Source: Spirochaetaceae bacterium (GTDB taxonomy: Bacteria; Spirochaetota; Spirochaetia; Treponematales; Breznakiellaceae). From it: a stretch of 64,000 nt of DNA. Made by a program: the position numbers and the translations under genes. The stretch is from NCBI GenBank assembly GCA_031278215.1, contig JAITKV010000011.1:1-64000 (forward strand), read 5' to 3'. The notes under the pieces were generated by a model. That model made no database searches. It was not told the origin of the DNA and worked only from the letters and a program-made list of their open reading frames with translations. Positions 51,519-58,962 of this stretch are shown here, piece by piece (position 1 is the stretch's first letter; every line of letters begins with the position of its first letter).

Positions 51519-52052
51519 ATGTTGTGCAAAAACCGCGTGTTTTTTGTGATATGTATACTTTTTCCGGCCTTGCTTTACTCTCAAAATTTGGAACCCGGGG
51601 ACATAGACATATTTATCAATAATGTTGAAACCATAAGCGATATGCTAAACGGCGGATATGGGAATACCGATAACGAGACCGCCGAATGGGCGGCGTACAT
51701 AGAAATCGGAACGGAATTCGTGAACTCCTTAATGAATTTATTCGAGGGCGGCGGCCAATTTGACGCCTTTGAAGTGCAGTATGAAAGATTAATGAACTGC
51801 GCCATTCCCGGGGAGCTTGAAGATTTATTTCGCTCCATAGGCTGGAAAAGCAACGGGCATAAAAAGCTTTGGACCCTGTCTTTAGGCGGGGCCTTTTGGT
51901 TTGCAAAAAACAACATCCTTGATATGTTTTCCAAGAACGAGGAGGTGGTTCTGCAAATCGTGGATAAAGTGCTCAACCTGTTTACCCCGCATGACTTGGA
52001 TATTATTTCACAGTCAGAAAAGCTTCAGGAATACATTTTAATGCTTTTCTAG
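51519..52052 (+). CDS. Exported protein of unknown function
   Basis: 177 residues. Signal peptide (NRVFFVICILFPALLYSQ) and a mostly helical acidic domain with no familiar motif. Base use is more AT-rich than in neighbouring genes. GGGGGAAAC precedes the ATG. The TAG stop is the first codon-sized piece of a repeat-A end (TTC TAG GGAAGCG). Confidence 0.7.
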   Translation: MLCKNRVFFVICILFPALLYSQNLEPGDIDIFINNVETISDMLNGGYGNTDNETAEWAAYIEIGTEFVNSLMNLFEGGGQFDAFEVQYERLMNCAIPGELEDLFRSIGWKSNGHKKLWTLSLGGAFWFAKNNILDMFSKNEEVVLQIVDKVLNLFTPHDLDIISQSEKLQEYILMLF

Positions 52053-52162
52053 GGAAGCGCCGGTTTATTATTCCCTGACAATTTGAAATTGTCAGGGAAT
52101 TCCGATTGTAATTGTTTGCAAGGCAAAGTCCTTGCCTTGCAAACCAAAATCAATTGTGTATA
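52048..52162 (-). repeat. Dispersed repeat A, copy A4 (inverted)
   Basis: Reads on the minus strand as the same sequence as 44991-45109, with the end CTAGGGAAGCGCCGG at the 3' end of the preceding gene. The CCCTGACAATTT/AAATTGTCAGGG dyad and the GCAAGGCAAAGTCCTTGC palindrome are complete. Confidence 0.8.
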
Positions 52163-52179
52163 ACGTCGTTTACGGCCCC

Positions 52180-52262
52180 CTGCAGCTGCGGGATAAAAAA
52201 TCCCCCGATCGGCGCTTGTTTAGAATTTTACGCGCGAAGCGCGGCAAACTGCCGGCGCGCTT
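52180..52262 (+). repeat. Dispersed repeat E, copy E2
   Basis: GATAAAAAATCCCCCGATCGGCG followed by TAGAATTTTACGCGCGAAGCG and GGCAAACTGCC corresponds to the inverted copy at 56902-56970. Here the poly-A/hairpin part is degenerate. It directly follows copy A4. Confidence 0.65.
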
Positions 52263-52291
52263 TTTCCGGCGCCGGAAACTGTTTCAAAATG

Positions 52292-53104
52292 TTAAACCTC
52301 CTTCGCCGGAAGGCAAAAAAGGGCCCTGGTATTCTCCGCGATCTGTTCGGCTAAAGCATGGACGTCCGTATGCCGAAGCTCTGCCGCCAGCTTGTAGACT
52401 TCTTCTACCATCCCCGGATGGGCCGGTTTACCCCGGCAGGGAACCGGCGCCAGAAAGGGGCAGTCGGTTTCCAGAAGCAGCCGGTCCGGGGGGACCATGG
52501 CGCAGGATCCCCGGATAGTTTCAGCGTTTTTGTAGGTAAGATTCCCCGCAAATGAAATGTAATAACCCAGGTCCAGAAAGGCCCCCGCTTCTTCGGGGCC
52601 GTAGGAAAAACAGTGAATGACCCCCCGGACCGCCGGATACGCGGCAAGAATTTCCGCGGTCTCCCGGGGGGCTTCCCGGGAGTGGATAATCACCGGCAGC
52701 TTAAGTTTCTGAGCCAGGGCAAGCTGCATCTCCATTAGTTCCCGTTCCCCCGCCGGATCCTTCTTTTCTTCCCCCTCCCCGCGGCTGTAATGGTCCAGCC
52801 CGAATTCCCCCAGGGCGCATACCATACCCCGGGGCGCGGCGTTTATTTCCCCCTCCAGGGCGGAAACCAGCCTGCGCCGGTCCCGAATCACCTGTTCATG
52901 GGGCCACAGGCCGCTGGCAAAGCGAACCGCCGGATACCGGGAAAAAGCGGCGATTCTTGTATCCAGATCCCCGCTTTCAAGACTTACGTCGATAATCGTT
53001 CCAAAACCGGATTTAAAAAGCCCCTCCAGCAGAGCATGGGAATCCAGCTTTCGCTTGTCCAGCAGGGAAAGATGGGCATGGGTGTCGGTGTACAAAAGGG
53101 CCAT
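52292..53104 (-). CDS. tatD: TatD-family metal-dependent DNase
   Basis: 270 residues. Metal-site motifs: DTHAHLSLL, GEFGLDHY, IIHSREA, IHCFSYG and LLETDCPFLAP. TatD proteins are 3'-5' exo/endonucleases acting in DNA repair. The ATG at 53104 lacks a ribosome-binding site; the start is 8 bp after a -10-like TATGGT. Confidence 0.93.
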   Translation of the reverse strand: MALLYTDTHAHLSLLDKRKLDSHALLEGLFKSGFGTIIDVSLESGDLDTRIAAFSRYPAVRFASGLWPHEQVIRDRRRLVSALEGEINAAPRGMVCALGEFGLDHYSRGEGEEKKDPAGERELMEMQLALAQKLKLPVIIHSREAPRETAEILAAYPAVRGVIHCFSYGPEEAGAFLDLGYYISFAGNLTYKNAETIRGSCAMVPPDRLLLETDCPFLAPVPCRGKPAHPGMVEEVYKLAAELRHTDVHALAEQIAENTRALFCLPAKEV

Positions 53105-53142
53105 ACTTATTGACCATACCAGTTTCGGCTGGTACTATACAA
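53105..53142 (-). promoter_or_regulatory. tatD promoter with dyad in the spacer
   Basis: TTGTAT (53142-53137), spacer 18, TATGGT (53118-53113), ATG 8 bp on. The spacer holds a perfect dyad TACCAG-TTTCGG-CTGGTA (53117-53134), a possible operator. Confidence 0.45.
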
Positions 53143-53288
53143 GGCGTATAGGCCGGCGGCAGGCGCAGGTCCGCGTCCGTTTATGCTGCGCAAACCACCG
53201 CAGTTGGAGATGTCAAGGAAGGGCGGGCTAAAGTCCGGCATTAGCTCCCGAAGATCCTCCGCGGCGGATCAGGCTGTACTGTATCTTT

Positions 53289-53371
53289 GCCGGGGTGGTG
53301 GAATGGTAGACACCGGGGACTTAAAATCCCCTCCCCGCAAGGGGGTACGGGTTCAACTCCCGTCCCCGGCA
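53289..53371 (+). tRNA. tRNA-Leu (anticodon UAA)
   Basis: Acceptor stem GCCGGGG (53289-53295) pairs with CCCCGGC (53364-53370), discriminator A at 53371. Anticodon stem GGGGA/TCCCC with loop CTTAAAA gives anticodon TAA at 53332-53334. A long variable arm (CTCCCCGCAAGGGGG region) is typical of leucine tRNAs, and the T arm is CGGGTTCAACTCCCG. The CCA end is not encoded. Confidence 0.95.
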
Positions 53372-53388
53372 AAAGAGGCAATAAAATT

Positions 53389-54426
53389 ATGAAGGTACTT
53401 TTTATCGGCGGTACGGGGACCATAAGCGCCGCCGTCAGCAGACGGGCGGTGGAACTGGGCTGGGACCTGTGGCTTTTAAACCGGGGAAACCGTTCCCGCG
53501 AATCCTGGAACGCCCCCCCGGGGCCGGGGACGGTGCATGACATTACCTGCGATATTTCCAACGAAGAAGAGGTGAAAAAAAAGCTCGGGGCCCTGGATTT
53601 TGATGCGGCCGCGGATTTTATCGCCTATACCCCGGATCAGGTCCGGCGGGACCACCGGCTTCTGGCGGGTAAAACCGGGCAGTACTTTTTTATCAGTTCC
53701 GCTTCGGCCTACCAAAAGCCCCTGTCGTCCTGCTACGTCAGCGAGGGAACCCCTCTGGCAAATCCCTGGTGGGAATATTCCCGGCAAAAAATAGCCTGCG
53801 AGGATCTCCTGTGGAACCTGTACCGGCACGAAGGGTTTCCCATTACCATTGTGCGGCCCAGCCATACCTACGACGAGCGGAGCGTACCCCTGGGCGTCCA
53901 CGGCAAACACGGCAGTTGGCAGGTACTTAAGCGCATCATAGAGGGCAGGGAAGTGATCATCCACGGGGACGGAAGCAGCCTGTGGACCATGACCCATAAT
54001 TCGGACTTTGCCGCGGCCTTTACCGGCCTGGTGGGAAACATCCGCGCCCTGGGCGAGGCGGTGCAGATCACCTCCGGCGAAACCCTCTGCTGGAACCAAA
54101 TCTACCAGGCCATTGCCGCCGCCCTGAACAAACCCCTTAGGGCGGTCCATGTTTCCAGTGAATTTCTGTCCCAAGCCGGCCCCGGCTATGACTTTTTAGG
54201 AAGCCTTACCGGGGATAAGGCGGTTTCGGTGATCTTTGACAATTCCAAGCTTAAACGGCTGGTCCCCGAATTTTGCGCCAAAATCCGTTTTGACGAGGGG
54301 ATCCGGAACACCATAGCGTACATTCTGGGGCGCCGGGAACTACAGGTCCCCGACCCGGAATTTGACGAATTTTGCGACAGGATCATCGCGGTTCGGGAAA
54401 GGGCCATAAAGGAACTAGCCGGTTAA
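53389..54426 (+). CDS. NAD-dependent epimerase/dehydratase family protein
   Basis: 345 residues of the extended SDR type: NAD-binding VLFIGGTGTISAAVSRRAV, later ISSASAYQKP and WWEYSRQKIACEDLL (catalytic YxxxK-like), TIVRPSHTYDE. Resembles NAD-dependent epimerases acting on nucleotide sugars; substrate unknown. The ATG at 53389 is 17 bp after the tRNA-Leu gene with AGAGG between, so the mRNA probably arises from the tRNA transcript. The frame upstream through the tRNA is not coding. Confidence 0.88.
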   Translation: MKVLFIGGTGTISAAVSRRAVELGWDLWLLNRGNRSRESWNAPPGPGTVHDITCDISNEEEVKKKLGALDFDAAADFIAYTPDQVRRDHRLLAGKTGQYFFISSASAYQKPLSSCYVSEGTPLANPWWEYSRQKIACEDLLWNLYRHEGFPITIVRPSHTYDERSVPLGVHGKHGSWQVLKRIIEGREVIIHGDGSSLWTMTHNSDFAAAFTGLVGNIRALGEAVQITSGETLCWNQIYQAIAAALNKPLRAVHVSSEFLSQAGPGYDFLGSLTGDKAVSVIFDNSKLKRLVPEFCAKIRFDEGIRNTIAYILGRRELQVPDPEFDEFCDRIIAVRERAIKELAG

Positions 54427-54550
54427 GAAGGTCCGGCCCCCGGAACAAAGCTTCGCGGTGTTCACGCCGGGGTAATCTTCTGGAAAATCAACGTACATAC
54501 CCCCCATAATATACCCTCTCCATAACTTGACTTTTAGGTATTTATGCTAG
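54427..54550 (+). other. Gap before the FGE remnant
   Basis: About 120 bp with no recognisable gene or repeat. A TTGACT at ~54527 has no matching -10 at a normal distance. Confidence 0.3.
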
Positions 54551-54905
54551 GACTGTGCAATAATCGATAAGCAGCGGGCCAAAGACTATGGATACACCTT
54601 TGCCCATAAGGGCCGTGAAGGGCATGACGGAGCAGACGGGGAAGCCCCCGCTACGGCAAAGACGGAACCGGTAACACATGTTAGCTGGCGGGACGCGATT
54701 GTGTGGTGTAACGCGTACAGCGAGATGAGCGGGAAAGAGCCGGTGTACTACACCGATTCCAACTGTACCACGGTACTAAAAACTTCCACCGCCACTTTAG
54801 GAACTGCGGCGGAGGACGGAGCGGTGATGAAGCCCGGGGCGGACGGCTACCGGCTGCCCACGGAGGCCCAGTGGGAGTATGCGGCCCGGGGCGGGGGAAC
54901 GCCCG
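54551..54905 (+). pseudogene. Remnant of an FGE-sulfatase-domain gene
   Basis: Translation without a start codon gives GYTFAHKGREGHDGADG, VTHVSWRDAIVWCNAYSEMS and GYRLPTEAQWEYAARGGG, all characteristic of the middle of treponemal SUMF1-type proteins. The N-terminal third and the C-terminal GNVWEW and GGSY parts are missing; after ~54905 the match ends, near the convergent P83/100 gene. It is a paralogue of 48248-49126, not a recent copy. Confidence 0.85.
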
Positions 54906-54994
54906 GCCCCGGCTTCTTCTGGAAATCCCCCCTCTACGCCCTCCCTTTGTCCGGTAAAACAGCCCTCAAAAATACCCCATCCACGGCGTTTGGC

Positions 54995-56716
54995 CTATCG
55001 CAGGGTCTGGGCGTTAAGCAACAGAGGCGCGCCGTCCGCCTTTTGGGTAAGGATCCGGTCCCCCTGGAATATGCAGGATCCGTAGGAGTGAACCTCCACG
55101 CTTGACTGGGCCTGCTTTACCAGGCTGGCGTCAAACCGGGCCAGGTAATTTTTTCCGTTTTCCACCGTGATGGCGTAAAAGTTTGTGCCGTTTGTCCACA
55201 ACAGGCTGTTCTGGTGGATGTCGTCGTCCCCCTGTTTAAGCATTTCCAGGGTATCGGGATTTATTTCCACCAGCCGGATCGCGCCGTTTCCCTGGTTGAT
55301 TCCCGCGATGGCAAAGATCCGCGAGCCGGAAAGAACCACCGTCCGGGTGTTAAGGGTGTTCATCCGGGAGCTTTGTACGGTTTGGCCGTTGGATGAATCT
55401 ACCCGTACCAGCCGTCCCAGGGCGCTGCTGGTCTGTAGTATGCTTGCCGCCAGCAGGTTATTCCTGTTCGCGGCGGGATTTACCGCCGAAGCCACGGTGG
55501 TCCCCGCGGCGCTGCCGCTTTCGATCATTTCCTGCTGATCCTGGGCGATTTGCCGCCGTTCCTGCTGGGCCTCCTGGGTTTTTTGATCCGCCCGCTGCTG
55601 GGCGGCTTCCGCTTCCCGGCGAAGCTGCTCCTGCTGGGCTTCCCGCTGGGCCAGTTCCTGCTGCTGCTGCTGATTTGCCTGCTGTTCCCGTTCAAGTTCC
55701 TGCTGCCGCTGCTGGGCCTCCTGCTGCTGCCGCTGGGCCTCCTGCTGCTGCCGCTGGGCCTCCTGCTGCCGCTGTTGGGCTTCCTGTCGGCTTATTCTTC
55801 CCGCCTCTTCATCCTGCCGGGCCTGTTCCTGCTGCCGCTGGGCTTCCTGCTGCCGCCGCTGGGCCTCCTGCCGCTGTTCCTGGGTCAGGCGATATTCCTG
55901 CTCGATGCGCTGCTGGGCCTGAGAACTTGTTTCCTGGTCCCGGACTATGTTTTTTTCTTCCTCCGCTATAGCCTCACGCTGGAGGGTGGCGGTTTGGTTT
56001 GCTTCATCCGCTTCCCGTTCCTTTAGCTCCACCATGCCCTGGCGTTCGTCTATTCCCCGGCCTTCGTCCCGGCGCATGGAGTCGATCACGCTGGGATCGG
56101 TAAGCCCCGAGGTATCTATGGCGCTTAAAGAACCGGGGCTTCCCGTGCCCAGGGGTATGGTCATTAGGGTCTGGCCGGGCCATTCATCGTAGCGGATGGA
56201 AAGGCCCGCCTTTTCCGGAACCAGATTTTCTACCACCAGGGTCTTGTACCGTCCGGTAAAGAAGTCCCAGTCGCCCCGGAAGACGGCGTTGTAGATTGTA
56301 ACATACCGGGCCAAAAGAGCGGCGTCCCCCGCGCTGTAATCGTAGGCGCCCTGCAGATAGCCTTGGATAATAAGGCGGAGGTTCCGGATATGGTCCACCC
56401 CCACATCAACCCCCAGGCCGAATACGTCGGCGTCGAATTTGTCCCCGTCGGGGTCTCCCACGCAGTGGATCACAAAGTACCGGTTCAAGGCCCCCGCCCG
56501 GCCGGCGCCGTTTTTAACCGCCCGGCCCAGTTCGACGCCGATATTGCGGATCTGCTCCACCGTATCGATTCGGGAATGGGGTCCTTCATAATTAATAAAG
56601 TTAACCGTCCCCTGGTTGCGTTCCAGTTCTTCCCGGTTTACATTTTGAGCCGAAAGCCCGGAAAGGGCCGTAAAAAACAACGCGGCCCATATTACAATAC
56701 GAAGGGAACTTTTCAT
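54995..56716 (-). CDS. P83/100-family antigen with Gln/Glu-rich coiled coil
   Basis: 573 residues. Signal peptide (VIWAALFFTALSGLSAQ), an N-terminal conserved domain (VNFINYEGPHSRIDTVEQIR; GVDHIRNLRLIIQGYLQGAY) that defines the Borrelia P83/100 and Treponema homologues, a long coiled coil at ~230-400 made of RQQEAQRQQ units, and a C-terminal beta-rich domain (VVLSGSRIFAIAGINQGNGA). Periplasmic or envelope protein of unknown function. The ATG has AGGAG upstream. The coiled coil is encoded by CTGCTGCCGCTGGGC-type DNA repeats on the plus strand. Confidence 0.93.
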   Translation of the reverse strand: MKSSLRIVIWAALFFTALSGLSAQNVNREELERNQGTVNFINYEGPHSRIDTVEQIRNIGVELGRAVKNGAGRAGALNRYFVIHCVGDPDGDKFDADVFGLGVDVGVDHIRNLRLIIQGYLQGAYDYSAGDAALLARYVTIYNAVFRGDWDFFTGRYKTLVVENLVPEKAGLSIRYDEWPGQTLMTIPLGTGSPGSLSAIDTSGLTDPSVIDSMRRDEGRGIDERQGMVELKEREADEANQTATLQREAIAEEEKNIVRDQETSSQAQQRIEQEYRLTQEQRQEAQRRQQEAQRQQEQARQDEEAGRISRQEAQQRQQEAQRQQQEAQRQQQEAQQRQQELEREQQANQQQQQELAQREAQQEQLRREAEAAQQRADQKTQEAQQERRQIAQDQQEMIESGSAAGTTVASAVNPAANRNNLLAASILQTSSALGRLVRVDSSNGQTVQSSRMNTLNTRTVVLSGSRIFAIAGINQGNGAIRLVEINPDTLEMLKQGDDDIHQNSLLWTNGTNFYAITVENGKNYLARFDASLVKQAQSSVEVHSYGSCIFQGDRILTQKADGAPLLLNAQTLR

Positions 56717-56901
56717 AATTTACTCCTGCATCGGGCGGCCGCAGCGCCGCCGCCGTTCAATCGATCATTAGCGTCAAGGGTTAATGGCAGCGCCATAACA
56801 ACTTCCGCTAAAAAAATAGAATTTACATCAAAAATTTTACAGCAAACAATAAAAACTCGCAAGGTAGTAACGCAAAAAGTGTCAATACCCGGCGCCAAGA
56901 A

Positions 56902-57030
56902 AGCGGCAGTTTGCTGCGCTTTGCGCATAAAATTCTAAAAAATCGCCGATGGGGCGATTTTTTGCCCCGCAGCCCATAAATCGCGGTTTTGCGTCGCCTG
57001 GCGCCGTAAAAAAACCTACAAGCGCCCCGG
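56902..57030 (-). repeat. Dispersed repeat E, copy E3 (inverted)
   Basis: Contains AAAAAATCGCC-GAT-GGGGCGATTTTTT, a good intrinsic-terminator design in both directions, next to TTTTATGCGCAAAGCGCAGC and a GGCGCCAGGCGACGC arm. The order matches E4 at 61222-61350. Confidence 0.75.
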
Positions 57031-57034
57031 GCCG

Positions 57035-57109
57035 CTAGGAAACCCTGATTATACACAATAAATTTTGGTTTGTCAGGGAATAAATGACGCCCATCAGCGC
57101 TTTCCTAGC
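57035..57109 (+). repeat. Dispersed repeat A, internally deleted copy A5
   Basis: Both ends are present (TAGGAAACCCTGATTATACA and ATCAGCGCTTTCCTAG) but the middle between TTTGGTTTGTC and AGGGAATAAATGACG is missing, consistent with recombination between the two TTGTCAGG-like sites of a full copy. Confidence 0.8.
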
Positions 57110-57152
57110 GTCGCTTTTCTAGCGTCGCTTTTCTAGCGTCGCTTTCCTAGCG
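57098..57152 (+). repeat. 14-bp tandem repeat derived from the A right end
   Basis: Units at 57098, 57112, 57126 and 57140 of CGCTTTTCTAGCGT, first and last with CC in place of TC. The unit equals the right end of repeat A (CAGCGCTTTCCTAG). The last unit supplies the stop codon of the PQQ/HEAT gene. Confidence 0.9.
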
Positions 57153-58862
57153 CAAAGAGGCGATTTCCCGTTTGGCCTGGGCCCGGGCCTTGGGGGGCAT
57201 AAAATCCCGTTCCAGAATGCCCAGGAGCTTTATCCCGCTTTCGCTTAGGGGGGGGCCCGAAAAGCGGCAGAGGGACCCTATGGCCTGGGCGGTAACGGCA
57301 AGGACCTGCTCGTCTTTGGTGGAAGTGATGGTCCGGGCAAAGGTCTGCAGGGCTATGCCGTCGGGATCCGTTCCTATCCGGCCTATGGCTTCCGCCGCGG
57401 CGGACTTTACCGTGGGGTCCGGGTCCCTGGTGTACAGATCCGCTAAAAAGGCTATGGTTTCACGGGAGCCGAAATAGCCCAGCAGCCCGGCGGCCTCGGC
57501 CCGGCGCCGCACATGAACCGGGGGGTGGGTCTGCGAAGTCTGGGGGTTCGTGGCGGAGCCGGAAATTTCCCTAAGGTACGCGGCATAAACCGGTTCCTCT
57601 TCACCCACCCGGCCTTCCTGTATCAGGAGGGTAAGCTTTGCCAGTTCTTCCCGCATCTGTTCTTCGTTAAAGCGGAAGTAATCGTCAGCCCAGGGCGAGG
57701 GCGGGGGATTGATAAGGCCGTAGTTTCCTTCGGGGGCGGGGCCGTACAGGGACTGCCGCCGGGGCAGGACCCGGTCTTCCAGCTTATACGCGTAGAGGAT
57801 CCAGTCCGTGCCCCCCGAAACCAGGGTTCCCTCTTCGCTTAGGGCCGGAATGGACGAAGCCCCGTTAAGCCTAAGAAGCCACAGCCTTCTTCCCGCGTCG
57901 CTGAACCCCGCGGCCCCCTGGGAACTGAATACGTAGATTCCCCGTTCGTCCCGGAGCATGTCAAAGGCTTCCGGGCTTTGTGTATCGCCGGTTCTGATGT
58001 GGGTCTCCGCGGTCCATTGCTGTTTTCCGTCCGCCAGGGAAATTTCCACCACCGATCCGCCGCTTAGAAGGATCGCCGCCGTATTGTTCCGGCTTACCCC
58101 CCCCAGGGGCGCGGCCCGGAGCGTTCCCAGGGACCTGACGGAACCCCCGCCGCAGAGCTTTATTTCGCCGGTCCTAAGCAGGACCAGCACGCCGGAATCA
58201 GCGGCGACCAGCCCCGCCGGCGTTCCTCCGATGTTTTGTTTTTCCGCTTTTCCGAAGGGGCTTAATTCCAGCAGATCCCCGTTTTCCAGGATCGCCGTAA
58301 TTCCTCCGGTTTTGGAAAGTACCGGGCTGGCGCCGATCCGGTGTTCCAACTCCCTGCTCCACAGCAAATACCCCGACGCGGTGTAACAGCGGATTAATTC
58401 TTCGGTGGTAACAAAGATCCGTCCGTCCCAGCCGACCAGCACCTGCGCGGTGATGGGCCCCGTGGAGATTTGCCACAATTCCCTTCCCGATCTGTTCACC
58501 GCAATAAGGGTTCCGTCGGTCCGGCAGATGTAACAGGTTCCCTCCCGGGCCCGGCTTACGTAGGGAACCAGCTTTCCCCGGGCATAGTAATTCCAGAGGG
58601 GTTTTCCGTCCAAAGAATAGGCCCTAAGGTGTCCGCCTTCCAGCACCGCCACCACCGTTCCGGCCTGGATCGAGGGGATCCCTATGACGGCCCCGCCGGG
58701 GGCCTGCCTCCAGATTGGAACGGCGGGATTACCCTCGTCTTCGGGAAAGATCCCCTCCGCGGTTTCCGCCCCCAGAAACAGGGCGGAAAAAAGAAAGAAA
58801 AGCTGCCAGACCGCGGAGAAGATAGGCTGTTTTTTCCTGTAGGGTGCAAACATCATAGACAT
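57147..58862 (-). CDS. Exported PQQ-like beta-propeller protein with HEAT repeats
   Basis: 571 residues. Signal sequence (FSAVWQLFFLFSALFLGAETA), then PQQ/BamB-like propeller blades (GHLRAYSLDGKPLWNYYARG; DGTLIAVNRSGRELWQISTG; TASGYLLWSRELEHR), a linker, and at ~455-565 HEAT-like repeats (AGLLGYFGSRETIAFLADLY; PTVKSAAAEAIGRIG; EQVLAVTAQAIGSL). Probably a periplasmic protein-binding scaffold. Three nearby ATGs (58862, 58856, 58853) fit equally; none has a ribosome-binding site. The stop lies in the tandem repeat above. Confidence 0.85.
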   Translation of the reverse strand: MSMMFAPYRKKQPIFSAVWQLFFLFSALFLGAETAEGIFPEDEGNPAVPIWRQAPGGAVIGIPSIQAGTVVAVLEGGHLRAYSLDGKPLWNYYARGKLVPYVSRAREGTCYICRTDGTLIAVNRSGRELWQISTGPITAQVLVGWDGRIFVTTEELIRCYTASGYLLWSRELEHRIGASPVLSKTGGITAILENGDLLELSPFGKAEKQNIGGTPAGLVAADSGVLVLLRTGEIKLCGGGSVRSLGTLRAAPLGGVSRNNTAAILLSGGSVVEISLADGKQQWTAETHIRTGDTQSPEAFDMLRDERGIYVFSSQGAAGFSDAGRRLWLLRLNGASSIPALSEEGTLVSGGTDWILYAYKLEDRVLPRRQSLYGPAPEGNYGLINPPPSPWADDYFRFNEEQMREELAKLTLLIQEGRVGEEEPVYAAYLREISGSATNPQTSQTHPPVHVRRRAEAAGLLGYFGSRETIAFLADLYTRDPDPTVKSAAAEAIGRIGTDPDGIALQTFARTITSTKDEQVLAVTAQAIGSLCRFSGPPLSESGIKLLGILERDFMPPKARAQAKREIASLR

Positions 58863-58962
58863 TTATTTTCGGATAAGCCCGGATATAGCTTAATTTTACT
58901 ATACTTAGGGGAAGTTTTACAAACCGCCGGACAGGGGAGGTATGCGCCGCCGGACAGGGGGC

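Larger units (their letters stand above)
56717..57146. other. Repeat-filled gap between P83/100 and PQQ/HEAT genes
   Basis: 430 bp without a gene: an AT-rich start region of P83/100, a repeat-E copy (56902-57030), a shortened repeat A (57035-57109) and a 14-bp tandem repeat (57098-57152). Confidence 0.7.

Noticed and set aside
53287..53388. Upstream extension of the epimerase gene through the tRNA
   Set aside because: The sequence folds as a complete tRNA-Leu; the extension has no family residues.
55393..56026. Leu/Pro-rich open frames on the plus strand opposite the P83/100 coiled coil
   Set aside because: They are complementary-strand images of the Gln/Glu/Arg repeat and have no start signals.
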